64,000 bases of DNA, from the NCBI GenBank assembly GCA_003240695.1, contig QFNC01000010.1, positions 1-64,000 on the forward strand. The letters run 5' to 3'. The position numbers and the translations under genes were made by a program. The notes below the pieces were generated by a model that saw only the letters and a list, made by a program, of their open reading frames with translations, did not search any database and was not told the DNA's origin. The DNA comes from Pseudoxanthomonas suwonensis. Lineage in GTDB: Bacteria; Pseudomonadota; Gammaproteobacteria; Xanthomonadales; Xanthomonadaceae. Every line of letters begins with the position of its first letter. Positions within the stretch are counted from its first letter, which is position 1. Shown piece after piece: positions 26,246 through 34,509 of this stretch.

Positions 26246-27628
26246 TCACAGGATGTAGCGGCTCAGATCCGGATCCTGCACCAGTTCGCCCAATTGCCGG
26301 TCCACGTAGGCGCGGTCGATGACCAGTTCGCCGGACTGTTCCGGTGCGTCGAAACTCAGCGATTCCAATAGCCGTTCCAGCACCGTGTGCAGGCGCCGCG
26401 CGCCGATGTTTTCCTGGCGTTCGTTGACCTGCGCGGCGATGTCGGCCAGGCGGTCGATGGCATCGTCGGAAAATCGCAGCTGCACGCCTTCGGTGCGCAT
26501 CAATTCCACATACTGTTTGGTCAATGCCGCGCGCGGTTCGGTGAGAATGCGCACGAAATCGGCCTTGCGCAGCGCAGTCAATTCCACCCGGATCGGAAAA
26601 CGGCCCTGCAGTTCGGGAATCAGGTCGCTGGGCTTGGCCAGGTGGAACGCGCCGGAGGCGATGAACAGAATATGGTCGGTTTTCACCACGCCGTACTTGG
26701 TGCTGACGGTGGAGCCTTCCACCAGCGGCAGCAGATCGCGCTGTACGCCCTCGCGCGAGACGTCGGCACCGATGCCTTCGCTGCGCTTGGCTACCTTGTC
26801 GATCTCGTCGATGAACACGATGCCGTGCTGTTCGCAGGCGTGGATGGCAGTGTCGCGGATGTCGTCCTCGTTGACCAGCTTGGCCGCTTCCTCCTCGATG
26901 AGCAGCGGCCGCGCGGCCTGGATGGTCAGGGTGCGCTTGTGGGTCTTGCCGCCGCCGAAACTGGAAAACAGCTTGCGCAGCTGCTGGCCCATGTCCTCCA
27001 TGCCGGGCGGGGTCATGATGTCGACGTTGCCGGTGTTGGCGGCCAAGTCGAATTCCAGCTCGCGCAGGTCCAGTTCACCGGCGCGCAGTTGCTGGCGCAG
27101 CTTGCGGCGGGTGTCCGGTTCCTGCGCGGAGGGTTCCTCGGCCAGGTCCTGCGCGCTCGGGTTGAATCCGAAACCGCCGGCATTGCGCCTGGGCAGCAGC
27201 ACGTCCAGGATGCGGTCCTCGGCGCGTTCCTCGGCCTGGGTGCGCACGCGCTGCTTGGCCTGTTCGCGGTGCAGCTTGACCGAGGCATCGGCCAGGTCGC
27301 GGATGATCTGCTCCACGTCCTTGCCGACGTAGCCGACCTCGGTGAAGCGGGTGGCTTCCACCTTCACGAACGGCGCATTGGCCAGCGTGGCCAGGCGGCG
27401 GGCGATTTCGGTCTTGCCCACGCCGGTCGGGCCGATCATCAGGATGTTCTTCGGCATCACCTCGTTGCGCAGCTCGTCGGGCAGCTGCGCGCGGCGCCAG
27501 CGGTTGCGCAGGGCGATCGCCACGGCGCGCTTGGCATCGTGCTGACCGATGATGTGGCGGTCCAGTTCCTGCACGATCTCGCGCGGGGTCATGCCGTGCG
27601 GAATGTCGGCGGGTCGATCGACAGACAT
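26246..27628 (-). CDS. hslU: ATP-dependent protease ATPase subunit HslU
   Basis: The 460-residue AAA+ unfoldase has Walker [17 protein letters not shown] near residue 60, the HslU-specific I domain (residues ~110-240) and Walker [12 protein letters not shown] near 270. The C-terminus is DLSRYIL, the short tail that inserts into HslV to activate it. With HslV it forms the heat-shock HslUV (ClpYQ) protease, degrading regulators such as misfolded or SOS proteins. The start [18 protein letters not shown] was chosen because its ATG overlaps the HslV stop codon (TGATG). Upstream frame residues are intergenic noise. Confidence 0.97.
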   Translation of the reverse strand: MSVDRPADIPHGMTPREIVQELDRHIIGQHDAKRAVAIALRNRWRRAQLPDELRNEVMPKNILMIGPTGVGKTEIARRLATLANAPFVKVEATRFTEVGYVGKDVEQIIRDLADASVKLHREQAKQRVRTQAEERAEDRILDVLLPRRNAGGFGFNPSAQDLAEEPSAQEPDTRRKLRQQLRAGELDLRELEFDLAANTGNVDIMTPPGMEDMGQQLRKLFSSFGGGKTHKRTLTIQAARPLLIEEEAAKLVNEDDIRDTAIHACEQHGIVFIDEIDKVAKRSEGIGADVSREGVQRDLLPLVEGSTVSTKYGVVKTDHILFIASGAFHLAKPSDLIPELQGRFPIRVELTALRKADFVRILTEPRAALTKQYVELMRTEGVQLRFSDDAIDRLADIAAQVNERQENIGARRLHTVLERLLESLSFDAPEQSGELVIDRAYVDRQLGELVQDPDLSRYIL

Positions 27629-28182
27629 CACAGTTCCTCCACCACGATGTTGCGGTTGGTGTAGATGCACACGTCGCCGGCAATGTTCAGCGCCTCGGTG
27701 GCGATGGCGCGGGCATCCAGCTCGGTGTGCGCCAGCAGTGCGCGCGCGGCCGACAGTGCGTACATGCCGCCGGAGCCGATCGCGATCAGGCCGTCTTCCG
27801 GTTCGATGACATCGCCGGTGCCGCCGATGATCAGCGAGGTGTCGCGGTCGGCCACCGCCAGCAGCGCTTCCAGCTTGCCCAGGCGGCGCTCGGTGCGCCA
27901 GTCCTTGGCCATTTCCACCGCGGCGCGCACCAGCTGTCCGTGCTTGAGCAGCTTGGCCTCGAACAGCTCGAACAGGGTGAAGGCGTCGGCGGCCGCGCCG
28001 GCGAATCCGGCCAACACCTGGCCGTTCTCGCCCAGGCGGCGCACCTTGCGGGCATTGGACTTCATCACGGTGTGGCCCAGGGTGACCTGGCCGTCGCCGG
28101 CGATCACCACCTTGCCGCCGCGGCGGACCGAGCAGATGGTGGTGGCGTGGAATGCAGTGGGATTGCGGCTTGGATCCATCAT
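27628..28182 (-). CDS. hslV: ATP-dependent protease peptidase subunit HslV
   Basis: This is a 184-residue proteasome-like peptidase. The N-terminal leader [13 protein letters not shown] is followed by [20 protein letters not shown]. Removal of the leader would expose the catalytic Thr of TTICSV. The Lys-Arg pair and [17 protein letters not shown] match the family. It assembles as a dodecamer capped by HslU. Here it is separated from xerC by a zinc-ribbon/hemerythrin pair, whereas in many relatives xerC lies directly upstream. It is translationally coupled to hslU. Confidence 0.97.
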   Translation of the reverse strand: MMDPSRNPTAFHATTICSVRRGGKVVIAGDGQVTLGHTVMKSNARKVRRLGENGQVLAGFAGAAADAFTLFELFEAKLLKHGQLVRAAVEMAKDWRTERRLGKLEALLAVADRDTSLIIGGTGDVIEPEDGLIAIGSGGMYALSAARALLAHTELDARAIATEALNIAGDVCIYTNRNIVVEEL

Positions 28183-28228
28183 ACGGCTCCGTCAGGAACC
28201 GGGGAGATGGGGCTGGCCGGGACGTCTG

Positions 28229-28633
28229 TCAAGCCGCTGGCGATGGGTCCGGCGGCAGCCGCGGCTGCAGCAGCGGGAACAGCTGCCGCTCCTCGAAGCG
28301 GATGTGGGCCGTCACCAAGTCGCCGAGCCGTTGGCAGCGCTGCGCCAGCGGCAGGGGGCAGGCGTCGCCGCTGGCCAGGCGGTCGAGTGCGGCATGTTCA
28401 TCCAGCGGTCGCTGCCGCATGCCGGGCAGCAAGCAATCGCCACAGGCGGCGCACAGGGTTTCCTCCGCGGCAAAATGCGCCTGCAGCACCTTGTCTCGAT
28501 GCGCGCGGATGGGCGCGTGCAGCTGCTGCAGGGCCGGCAGGTCGTCCGGATCGGTGCGTGCGATCCGGCGCGCCAGCACCAGCGTGTCGTGGTGATCGCG
28601 CGACAGCGGCAGCAATGCGCTCCGACGTGGCAT
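28229..28633 (-). CDS. Hemerythrin-domain protein
   Basis: The 134-residue four-helix protein has the metal ligands of the HHE/hemerythrin family: LSRDHHDTLVLARR near residue 13, IRAHRDKVLQAHFAAEET near 50, LDEHAALDRL near 83 and VTAHIRFEERQLFPLLQ near 110. These supply the His and Glu residues for a di-iron site. Two extra Cys (LCAACGDC) lie between helices and are not part of the usual site. Such small proteins sense or buffer O2, NO or iron. It is coupled (TGATG) to the zinc-ribbon gene just upstream, and the pair sits under an FNR/Anr-like box, pointing to low-oxygen or nitrosative control. Confidence 0.82.
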   Translation of the reverse strand: MPRRSALLPLSRDHHDTLVLARRIARTDPDDLPALQQLHAPIRAHRDKVLQAHFAAEETLCAACGDCLLPGMRQRPLDEHAALDRLASGDACPLPLAQRCQRLGDLVTAHIRFEERQLFPLLQPRLPPDPSPAA

Positions 28634-28884
28634 CAGCGTGCCAGTGCGTCTCGCGCCTGCTGCTGCAGCGCTTGCCAGGAGGCTGGCAGCTTGTCCGCAT
28701 GCGGGGTGGTGTGCGCGATCAGGGCCAGCACGGCTTCCAGTGCGGCGATGCGGTACTGCAGCGATTCATGCGCCTCGGCCGCGACGAATCGGAACGGGCG
28801 GTCCTGGCACACGCCGATGCACGGCTGCGGTGCCTCCACCTTGCCGCAACCAATGCAGCGCCAGCCTTGCAGGACATCGACCAT
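28633..28884 (-). CDS. Small zinc-ribbon-like protein
   Basis: The 83-residue protein begins MVDVLQGWRCIGCGKVEAPQ and continues PCIGVCQDRPFRFV. The CxxC ... CxxxC spacing looks like a zinc ribbon or rubredoxin-like knuckle. The rest is helical (AHESLQYRIAALEAVLALIA). I know similar short proteins from denitrification and low-oxygen gene neighbourhoods, but their function is not established. It is the first gene of a pair with the hemerythrin protein. An FNR/Anr-like box is centred about 42 bp before the ATG, which would put the transcript start almost at the start codon, so a leaderless message is possible. Confidence 0.75.
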   Translation of the reverse strand: MVDVLQGWRCIGCGKVEAPQPCIGVCQDRPFRFVAAEAHESLQYRIAALEAVLALIAHTTPHADKLPASWQALQQQARDALAR

Positions 28885-28919
28885 GTCCGATAGGGTCGCC
28901 GCGGCGATCCGTGACTGCC

Positions 28920-28933
28920 TTGACGTGGATCAG
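28920..28933 (-). promoter_or_regulatory. FNR/Anr/Dnr-like operator
   Basis: On the minus strand the sequence is CTGATCCACGTCAA, one base from TTGAT-N4-GTCAA, the FNR/Anr/Dnr consensus. Its centre is 42.5 bp from the A of the zinc-ribbon ATG (28884), the class II activator distance to a start site. A weak -10-like CTATCG lies just before the ATG. The match is by eye, not by weight matrix. Confidence 0.55.
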
Positions 28934-29112
28934 TCGCTGCTGGATTGGGGGTCCATTGCAGGCAGTTCCGCCTCGCCGCAGGGCGATTCATCAATTCCTT
29001 CATCCACTGGCGGCACCGATGCCACAGCAGCCGCCCCGTCGGCGGTTGGCCGTCCCAAACGGTGCAATGGAAGTTTTCCCGACCACCGGCATGGTCGACC
29101 GCCTCATCGGCA

Positions 29113-30018
29113 TCAACTCCCGGGTTTGCGCCGTGCACGCGGATGCGCCGCATCGTACACCTTCGCCAGGTGCTGGAAATCCAGATGCGTGTAGATCTGC
29201 GTGGTGGCGATGTTGGCGTGGCCCAGCAGTTCCTGCACGCCGCGCAGGTCGCCGGAGGACTCCAACACGTGACTGGCGAAGCTGTGCCGCAGCATGTGCG
29301 GGTGCACGTCCTTGAACAGGCCCTGCCGCTGCGCCAGCTGCTTGATGCGCAACTGCACCGCGCGGGTGCTGATCGGTTTGCCGTGGCGCCCGGGAAACAC
29401 CGGATCTCCCGGCTGGGCGGCCGATTCGCTGCGCCAGTCGGCCAGCGCCTTGCGGGCGTGCGAGCCGACCGGCACCAGTCGCTGCCGGCTGCCCTTGCCC
29501 AGCACGCTCACCAGCCCGGCTTCCAGATCCAGATCGCGCCAGCGCAGCGCGCACAGTTCGGACACGCGCAATCCGGAGGAATAGACCAGTTCCAGCAGGG
29601 CGCGGTCGCGCTGCCCCAGTGGCGCATCCACCGGCAGTTCGACCAGGCGCACGGCTTCGTCCACGTCCAGCACCTTCGGCAGCGTGCGCGGTGCCTTCGG
29701 TGCGCGCAGGCCCTTGGCTGGGTTGGCAGCGATGCGGCCGTGCAGCAGCAGCCAGCGGTAGAAATTGCGGATCGCCGACAGCCGCCGTTGCAGGCTTTTC
29801 GGGGCCAGATTGCGGCGATGTTCATCCGCGATGAAGCGGCGCAGTGCGTCGCTGGACAGGGAAGTCACGTCGGCAGCGCCGGGCTGCCGCATGGACCAGT
29901 CGTTCAACGCGATCAGGTCGCGCCGGTAGGCATCCAGCGTGTGTGCGGACAGTTGCCGTTCCACCTGCAGGTGGTCGAGGTATCCGGCGATGGCGGGCAT
30001 CTCGCGCATCGCGGCCAC
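29113..30018 (-). CDS. xerC: Tyrosine recombinase XerC
   Basis: The 301-residue recombinase has the catalytic residues of XerC: Arg in SSGLRVSELC near residue 148, Lys in VLGKGSRQRLV near 173, HPHMLRHSFASH near 240 (HxxR), LLGHANIATTQ near 266 and the nucleophile Tyr in QIYTHLDFQHL. The N-terminal core-binding domain is typical (SLQRRLSAIRNFYRWL). It resolves chromosome dimers at dif with XerD. The frame's first start is GTG (30016-30018), 4 bp after the DUF484 stop; an ATG three codons on (30007-30009) is an alternative. Confidence 0.95.
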   Translation of the reverse strand: MAAMREMPAIAGYLDHLQVERQLSAHTLDAYRRDLIALNDWSMRQPGAADVTSLSSDALRRFIADEHRRNLAPKSLQRRLSAIRNFYRWLLLHGRIAANPAKGLRAPKAPRTLPKVLDVDEAVRLVELPVDAPLGQRDRALLELVYSSGLRVSELCALRWRDLDLEAGLVSVLGKGSRQRLVPVGSHARKALADWRSESAAQPGDPVFPGRHGKPISTRAVQLRIKQLAQRQGLFKDVHPHMLRHSFASHVLESSGDLRGVQELLGHANIATTQIYTHLDFQHLAKVYDAAHPRARRKPGS

Positions 30019-30022
30019 CGGA

Positions 30023-30706
30023 TCAGGCGAAACGGTCCAGTGCGGCGCGAAAGCTGTCGCCCATCATGCGCAGGAACAGCGTGCCCATGCCGGGATAGAA
30101 GCGGTTGGGATCGCGGCTGCCCACCGCCACCAGGCCCAGGCCGGGAATCGGCAGCAAGGCCGTGGATTGGAAGGCATCGGCATCGCTGCCGTACAGCACG
30201 GCCTGCTTGTCCGGATGCAGGCGCCCGCACAGCGGCTCGCCATCGTCCAGGCAGTCGCGGAACGCAGTGAGGCGCGGGTCGGTGACCGGCAGGTGTTGCA
30301 GCCAGTCTGCATCGGCCAGCGCCGGTTCGGGCGCGAACACGATGATCCGCACCGCATCGCCCTGGAAGTCCTCCGACAGCGTGGCGGCCATCGCCTGCAG
30401 CGTGGCGGCGCGGTCGTGCTGGCGCAGCAGCGCCAGGGTCATCTGGTGGGTGCGGACGGCCAGCCGTTCGTTGGACTGGGCGTTGTCGGACAGCTCGTGC
30501 AGGCGGCGGTTGAGCTCGCGGTTCTTGTCGCGCAGCACCTCCAGCTGGTAGCTGGCCAGCGAGGCGGCCGCCCCCTGTTCGCGCGGCACCACCAGGCTGC
30601 CGGCCAGGTCCGGGAACTGGCGCAGGAAATCGGGATGGCGACGCAGCCAGGCAGCGACCTCGTGCGCGCCCAGGCGTTCGCCGCGGTCGATGGCGGAATC
30701 GGTCAT
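30023..30706 (-). CDS. DUF484 family protein
   Basis: The 227-residue protein has the DUF484 pattern: an N-terminal [18 protein letters not shown], a coiled segment rich in Arg/Glu ([20 protein letters not shown], residues ~55-75), and a GAF-like C-terminal half with [20 protein letters not shown] and [15 protein letters not shown]. The function is unknown. It is conserved between dapF and xerC across Gammaproteobacteria, as here. Its ATG overlaps the dapF stop (ATGA). Confidence 0.92.
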   Translation of the reverse strand: MTDSAIDRGERLGAHEVAAWLRRHPDFLRQFPDLAGSLVVPREQGAAASLASYQLEVLRDKNRELNRRLHELSDNAQSNERLAVRTHQMTLALLRQHDRAATLQAMAATLSEDFQGDAVRIIVFAPEPALADADWLQHLPVTDPRLTAFRDCLDDGEPLCGRLHPDKQAVLYGSDADAFQSTALLPIPGLGLVAVGSRDPNRFYPGMGTLFLRMMGDSFRAALDRFA

Positions 30707-31611
30707 GCGGAAGCCCCAGCTAGCGAATCGGGTTGCAACCGGCCCTCGAACACGAAAGCGGCCGGCCCGGACAGGAACAGCGGCGCGGCATCATCCGCCC
30801 AGTGCACGTCCAGAGCGCCACCGGGCAATGCCACCTGCAGCGTGCGCCGCACCAGGCCGCGTTGCATCAACACGGCGGCGGCCGCGCAGGCACCACTGCC
30901 GCAGGCCAAGGTTTCGCCGGCACCGCGCTCGTACACCCGCAGCCGGATGCGTTCGGGCGACAGCACCTGCACGAAACCGACATTCACGGACTCCGGGAAT
31001 GCCGCGTGCTGCTGCAGGCGGGTGGCGATCGGCTCGATGGCGATGCCCTGCACGTCGTCCACGGTGATCACCGCATGCGGATTGCCCATCGACACCGCGC
31101 CGAAATGCAGCGGAACATCGTCCTGGTCCAGCGTGTAGACCGGTTGACGGGAAAATCCGTGCAGCGGGATGCGGTCCGGATCGAAATCGGGCCGCCCCAT
31201 GTCGATGCGGTAATGACCATTGCCCAGCACCTCCACCGCATGGCTGCGTCCGGGGCTGTCCAGGCGGAAGCCGGACGCCGGAGCGCTGCCGTCGCGCAGC
31301 AGCCACGCCGCCACGCACCGCGCGCCATTGCCGCACTGGCCGGCACTGGAGCCGTCGGCATTCCAGATGCGGTAGCTGGCCACGGCGTCGGCGCTGCGGG
31401 GAGGCTCGATGGTCAGGATCTGGTCGCAGCCCACGCCGGCGTGGCGATCACCCAGCAGCCGGCATTGGATGGCATCCGGTGGCGGCAGACGGCCGTCGCG
31501 GCGGTCCAGCACCACGAAGTCGTTGCCGGCGCCGTGCATCTTGCTGAATTGCAGGGCAGCGGTCGGGGTCGGTTCAACGCTGGGGGTCGCCGTCGTCATC
31601 GTCCTGGACAT
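30703..31611 (-). CDS. dapF: Diaminopimelate epimerase DapF
   Basis: The enzyme is up to 302 residues. It interconverts LL- and meso-diaminopimelate, the last step before lysine and peptidoglycan branching. The two catalytic Cys are visible: one in [15 protein letters not shown] near residue 90 and one in [15 protein letters not shown] near 235. The substrate-binding opening [13 protein letters not shown] lies near residue 25. The N-terminus is longer than usual: starts at 31609-31611 ([10 protein letters not shown]) or 31597-31599 (MTTATP) are both possible, and both overlap the end of lptM. It is second in the operon lptM-dapF-DUF484-xerC. Confidence 0.95.
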   Translation of the reverse strand: MSRTMTTATPSVEPTPTAALQFSKMHGAGNDFVVLDRRDGRLPPPDAIQCRLLGDRHAGVGCDQILTIEPPRSADAVASYRIWNADGSSAGQCGNGARCVAAWLLRDGSAPASGFRLDSPGRSHAVEVLGNGHYRIDMGRPDFDPDRIPLHGFSRQPVYTLDQDDVPLHFGAVSMGNPHAVITVDDVQGIAIEPIATRLQQHAAFPESVNVGFVQVLSPERIRLRVYERGAGETLACGSGACAAAAVLMQRGLVRRTLQVALPGGALDVHWADDAAPLFLSGPAAFVFEGRLQPDSLAGASA

Positions 31612-31831
31612 CGTTGTCGGAGGTGTCGGCCGGTACCGGCTGCGACTCGGGCATCGGCGCGTTGTCGGTCGGCTCGGGAGCGCCGTCGCGCGGGGTGGGA
31701 TCGCTGGCTGGCAACGGCTGCGCGGGCGGATCGATGGCCGGTTCGGCCGGCCGCAGCGGCCCCTTGTTGCCGCAGGCCGATACCAGCAGCGGCAGCAACA
31801 GGGCAGGCAGAATCAGGTGGATGCGAGTCAT
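31574..31831 (-). CDS. lptM: LPS translocon maturation chaperone LptM (YifL) lipoprotein
   Basis: The 85-residue lipoprotein has a signal peptide with lipobox LVSAC followed at once by [12 protein letters not shown], the CGxKGPL hallmark of LptM. After it comes a Pro/Asp-rich tail. In E. coli LptM stabilises and helps mature the LptD-LptE outer-membrane complex. The start at 31829-31831 (MTRIHLIL) is preferred over the ATG three codons upstream (31838-31840). It overlaps dapF by 26-38 bp, the common gene order in Gammaproteobacteria. Confidence 0.88.
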   Translation of the reverse strand: MTRIHLILPALLLPLLVSACGNKGPLRPAEPAIDPPAQPLPASDPTPRDGAPEPTDNAPMPESQPVPADTSDNDVQDDDDGDPQR

Positions 31832-31858
31832 GCCGTGCATGGTAGCGCGGATGGCGCT

Positions 31859-32278
31859 TCAGGCGGTCGGCTCGGGGCGCCGCCACAACCAGAGTGCGAT
31901 CACGGTCATGATGCCGCTGCCCATGCCGGCTGCCCAGCGTGGCGCCAGCAGCCATAACACCGCGCCACTGACTGCCATGGTGCCGATGGCCAGCCATTTG
32001 GTCCGTCGGCCGACGGCGCCATGGGCCTGCCAGTCGCGGATCATCGGTCCGAACCGGGCATGGCCCAGCAGCCACTCGTGCAAACGGCTGGAACCACGCG
32101 CGGCCGCGAAGGCGGCCAGCAGCACGAACGGCACGGTCGGCAACCCCGGCACCACGATGCCCAGCATGCCCAGCCCCAGACTGGCCCAGGCCAGCAGCCA
32201 CCAGCCCAAACGCGCAACCCCGCGCAAACGCGGGGCTGGCGAGACATCGCGCGGCGTCGGCTCAGGGCTTGCCGGCAT
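31859..32278 (-). CDS. DUF454 (YbaN-like) inner-membrane protein
   Basis: The 139-residue protein has the DUF454 signature WLLAWASLGLGMLGIVVPGLPTVPFVLLAAFA (first two membrane helices around residues 28-60), then RLHEWLLGHARFGPMIRDW and a C-terminal helix pair (residues 93-130). The function is unknown. It overlaps the S9 peptidase stop by 17 bp and is separated from lptM by 27 bp, all on the minus strand, so it may be transcribed with either neighbour. Confidence 0.88.
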   Translation of the reverse strand: MPASPEPTPRDVSPAPRLRGVARLGWWLLAWASLGLGMLGIVVPGLPTVPFVLLAAFAAARGSSRLHEWLLGHARFGPMIRDWQAHGAVGRRTKWLAIGTMAVSGAVLWLLAPRWAAGMGSGIMTVIALWLWRRPEPTA

Positions 32279-34445
32279 TCGCGTCGGGCACGCCCAGCTG
32301 GTCCAGCATGAAGGCGTACATCTCGGCGGTTTCGCGGAAGCGGCGGAACCGGCCCGACTTGCCGCCGTGACCCGCTTCCATGTTGGTGCGGAAAATCACC
32401 GGATGCGTGCCGGCATTCACGTCGCGCAGGCGGGCGACGTACTTCGCCGGTTCCCAGTACTGCACCTGCGAATCCCACAGCCCGGTGCCCACGAACATCG
32501 CCGGATAGGCTTGTTTCTTCAGGTTGTCGTAGGGCGAATACGCCAGCATGTAGGCATAGCTTTCCTGGCTGGTTTCCGGATTGCCCCATTCGTCGTATTC
32601 GTTGGTGGTCAGTGGAATGCTGGCATCCAGCATGGTGGTCACCACGTCCACGAACGGCACCTGCGACAGGATCACCCGGTAGTCCTGCGGCGCCATGTTG
32701 CTGATCGCACCCATCAGCAGACCGCCGGCGCTGCCGCCCATCGCCGCCACGCGATCCTTCGCTGCGTACTTGTTCTCGACCAGCCAGCGGGTCACGTCGA
32801 TGAAATCGGTGAAGGTGTTCTGCTTGTGCAGCAGCTTGCCGTCGTCGTACCAGGCACGGCCCATCTCCTGGCCGCCGCGGATGTGCGCCAGTGCGTACAC
32901 CATGCCGCGGTCCAGCAGGCTGACCACCGAGGTGCTGAAATTCGGGTCCATCGACATGCCGTAGCTGCCGTAGCCGTACTGGAGCAGCGCGGCGGTGCCG
33001 TCGCGCTTGAAACCCTTGCGGTACACCAGCGACACCGGAATCCTGGTCTTGCCGTCGCGCGCCGGCACCCACACCCGTTCGGTGGCGTATTTCGAAGCGT
33101 CGTACCCCGGCACCGGCTGCTGCTTCAGCTGGCGGCGCTCGCCGGTTTTCACGTTCAGTTCGTAGGTGGTGGCCGGCGTGGTCATCGAGGTATAGCTGTA
33201 GCGCAGCCAGTCGGTGTCGGGCTCTGCATTCACGTCCATGCCCATCGAATAGGCGGATTCGTCGGCCTTCACGAACGCGCTGCTGCCGTCCTGCTGCAGC
33301 AGGCGCAGCCGTTCCAGCCCGCCGGAGCGCTCGCCGATCACGGTGAAGTCGTCGAACACCTCGAAACCGTCGATGAACACATCCGGATCGTGCGCCACCC
33401 AGTCGGTCCAGTCGGATGCGCTGCGGCTGCCGTCGGCGGCGGTGACCAGCTTGAAATTGGTCGCACCGCCGGCATTGGTGCGGATGACCCAGCGCCCATC
33501 GAAGTGGTCGGCGTCGTATTCCAGGTCGCGCTGGCGCGGGGCCAGCACGGTGAAGCGGGTCGGATCCGATGCCGGCGCATAGCGCACCTCGTCGGACACG
33601 GTGCTGGACACGCCGATCAGGATGTAGCGGTCGTCGCGGCTGCGGTCCACGCCCATGTAGAAGCTGTCGTCCTTCTCCTCGTAGACGATCGGATCGTCCT
33701 TGGCATCGCTGCCCAGGACGTGCTTCTTCACCCAGGTGGTCAGCAGCGTCTCGGGGTGGTTGACCACGTAGAACAGGGTCTTGCCGTCGTCGGCCCAGAC
33801 CGCATCGCCGCTGGTGCCGGGGATGCTTCCGGGCAGATCCTGGCCGCTCTCCAGGTCGCGGAAGCGCAGGGTGTACTGGCGGCGGCCATTGGTGTCATCG
33901 GCCCAGACCATGCGCTTGCCATCCTGAGTGATCGCCACCGGACTGGCCGCGTAGTAATCGTGGCCTTCGGCCAGCTGGTTGACGTCCAGCAGCACCTGCT
34001 CGGCGGCGAACTCGCCGGCCGCGTTCGCCTTCTGGATGGACACGGCATCCACGCCCGGGCCGTCCTTGCGACGCGCATGGATCGGATAGTCCTTGCCCTG
34101 TTCGAAGCGGCTGTAATACCACCAGCCACGGTCGCGATACGGCACCGATGCATCGTCCTGCTTGATGCGCGCGACGATCTCGTCGTAGATGCGGTCCTCG
34201 ACCGGCTTCAGCGGCGCCATCACCACGTCGGCGTAGGCGTTCTCGGCCTGCAGATAGTCCAGCATCTCCTTTGCCTCGCGCGTGTCGTCGCGCAGCCAGT
34301 AATACGGATCCTGCCGCTCGGCACCGTGCGGTGCTTTCACCGTGTGCGGGCGCTGCGCCACGTCGGGGGGCGGTGGCAGGGGGCGTGCGGCGTGGACGGA
34401 AGAGCTCATGACCAGGGCGATGGCAAGCAGGAGGGAGGTTTTCAT
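32262..34445 (-). CDS. ptrB: S9 family peptidase, oligopeptidase B-like, exported
   Basis: The 727-residue protein has a signal peptide (residues 1-20, MKTSLLLAIALVMSSSVHAA). An N-terminal propeller opens with QDPYYWLRDDTR, and the catalytic alpha/beta-hydrolase domain is C-terminal. The triad is Ser in AAMGGSAGGLLMGA near residue 560, Asp in the FVGTGLWDSQVQY region near 645 and His in EAGHGGKSGRFRR near 692. Oligopeptidase B cleaves short peptides after Arg and Lys. The export signal implies a periplasmic role, unlike cytoplasmic E. coli PtrB. It follows a second S9 peptidase but is separated from it by a good terminator, so it likely has its own promoter. Confidence 0.9.
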   Translation of the reverse strand: MKTSLLLAIALVMSSSVHAARPLPPPPDVAQRPHTVKAPHGAERQDPYYWLRDDTREAKEMLDYLQAENAYADVVMAPLKPVEDRIYDEIVARIKQDDASVPYRDRGWWYYSRFEQGKDYPIHARRKDGPGVDAVSIQKANAAGEFAAEQVLLDVNQLAEGHDYYAASPVAITQDGKRMVWADDTNGRRQYTLRFRDLESGQDLPGSIPGTSGDAVWADDGKTLFYVVNHPETLLTTWVKKHVLGSDAKDDPIVYEEKDDSFYMGVDRSRDDRYILIGVSSTVSDEVRYAPASDPTRFTVLAPRQRDLEYDADHFDGRWVIRTNAGGATNFKLVTAADGSRSASDWTDWVAHDPDVFIDGFEVFDDFTVIGERSGGLERLRLLQQDGSSAFVKADESAYSMGMDVNAEPDTDWLRYSYTSMTTPATTYELNVKTGERRQLKQQPVPGYDASKYATERVWVPARDGKTRIPVSLVYRKGFKRDGTAALLQYGYGSYGMSMDPNFSTSVVSLLDRGMVYALAHIRGGQEMGRAWYDDGKLLHKQNTFTDFIDVTRWLVENKYAAKDRVAAMGGSAGGLLMGAISNMAPQDYRVILSQVPFVDVVTTMLDASIPLTTNEYDEWGNPETSQESYAYMLAYSPYDNLKKQAYPAMFVGTGLWDSQVQYWEPAKYVARLRDVNAGTHPVIFRTNMEAGHGGKSGRFRRFRETAEMYAFMLDQLGVPDANAGKP

Positions 34446-34463
34446 GGATGGGGATGCCAGCAG

Positions 34464-34494
34464 GGGAAAGCAAACGCCCTGCTGGGGCAGGGCG
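34464..34494 (-). terminator. Intrinsic terminator between the two S9 peptidase genes
   Basis: On the minus strand, CGCCCTGC and GCAGGGCG form an 8-bp G/C stem around a four-base loop, followed by TTTGCTTT. It lies 15 bp after the stop of the upstream prolyl oligopeptidase gene and before the ATG of the oligopeptidase B-like gene. Confidence 0.75.
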
Positions 34495-34509
34495 TGTCGG
34501 ACGGTCGGA

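Noticed and set aside
28885..29112. A gene in the gap between xerC and the zinc-ribbon gene
   Set aside because: No ORF has a good start or conserved motif. Apart from the FNR/Anr-like box I see nothing there.
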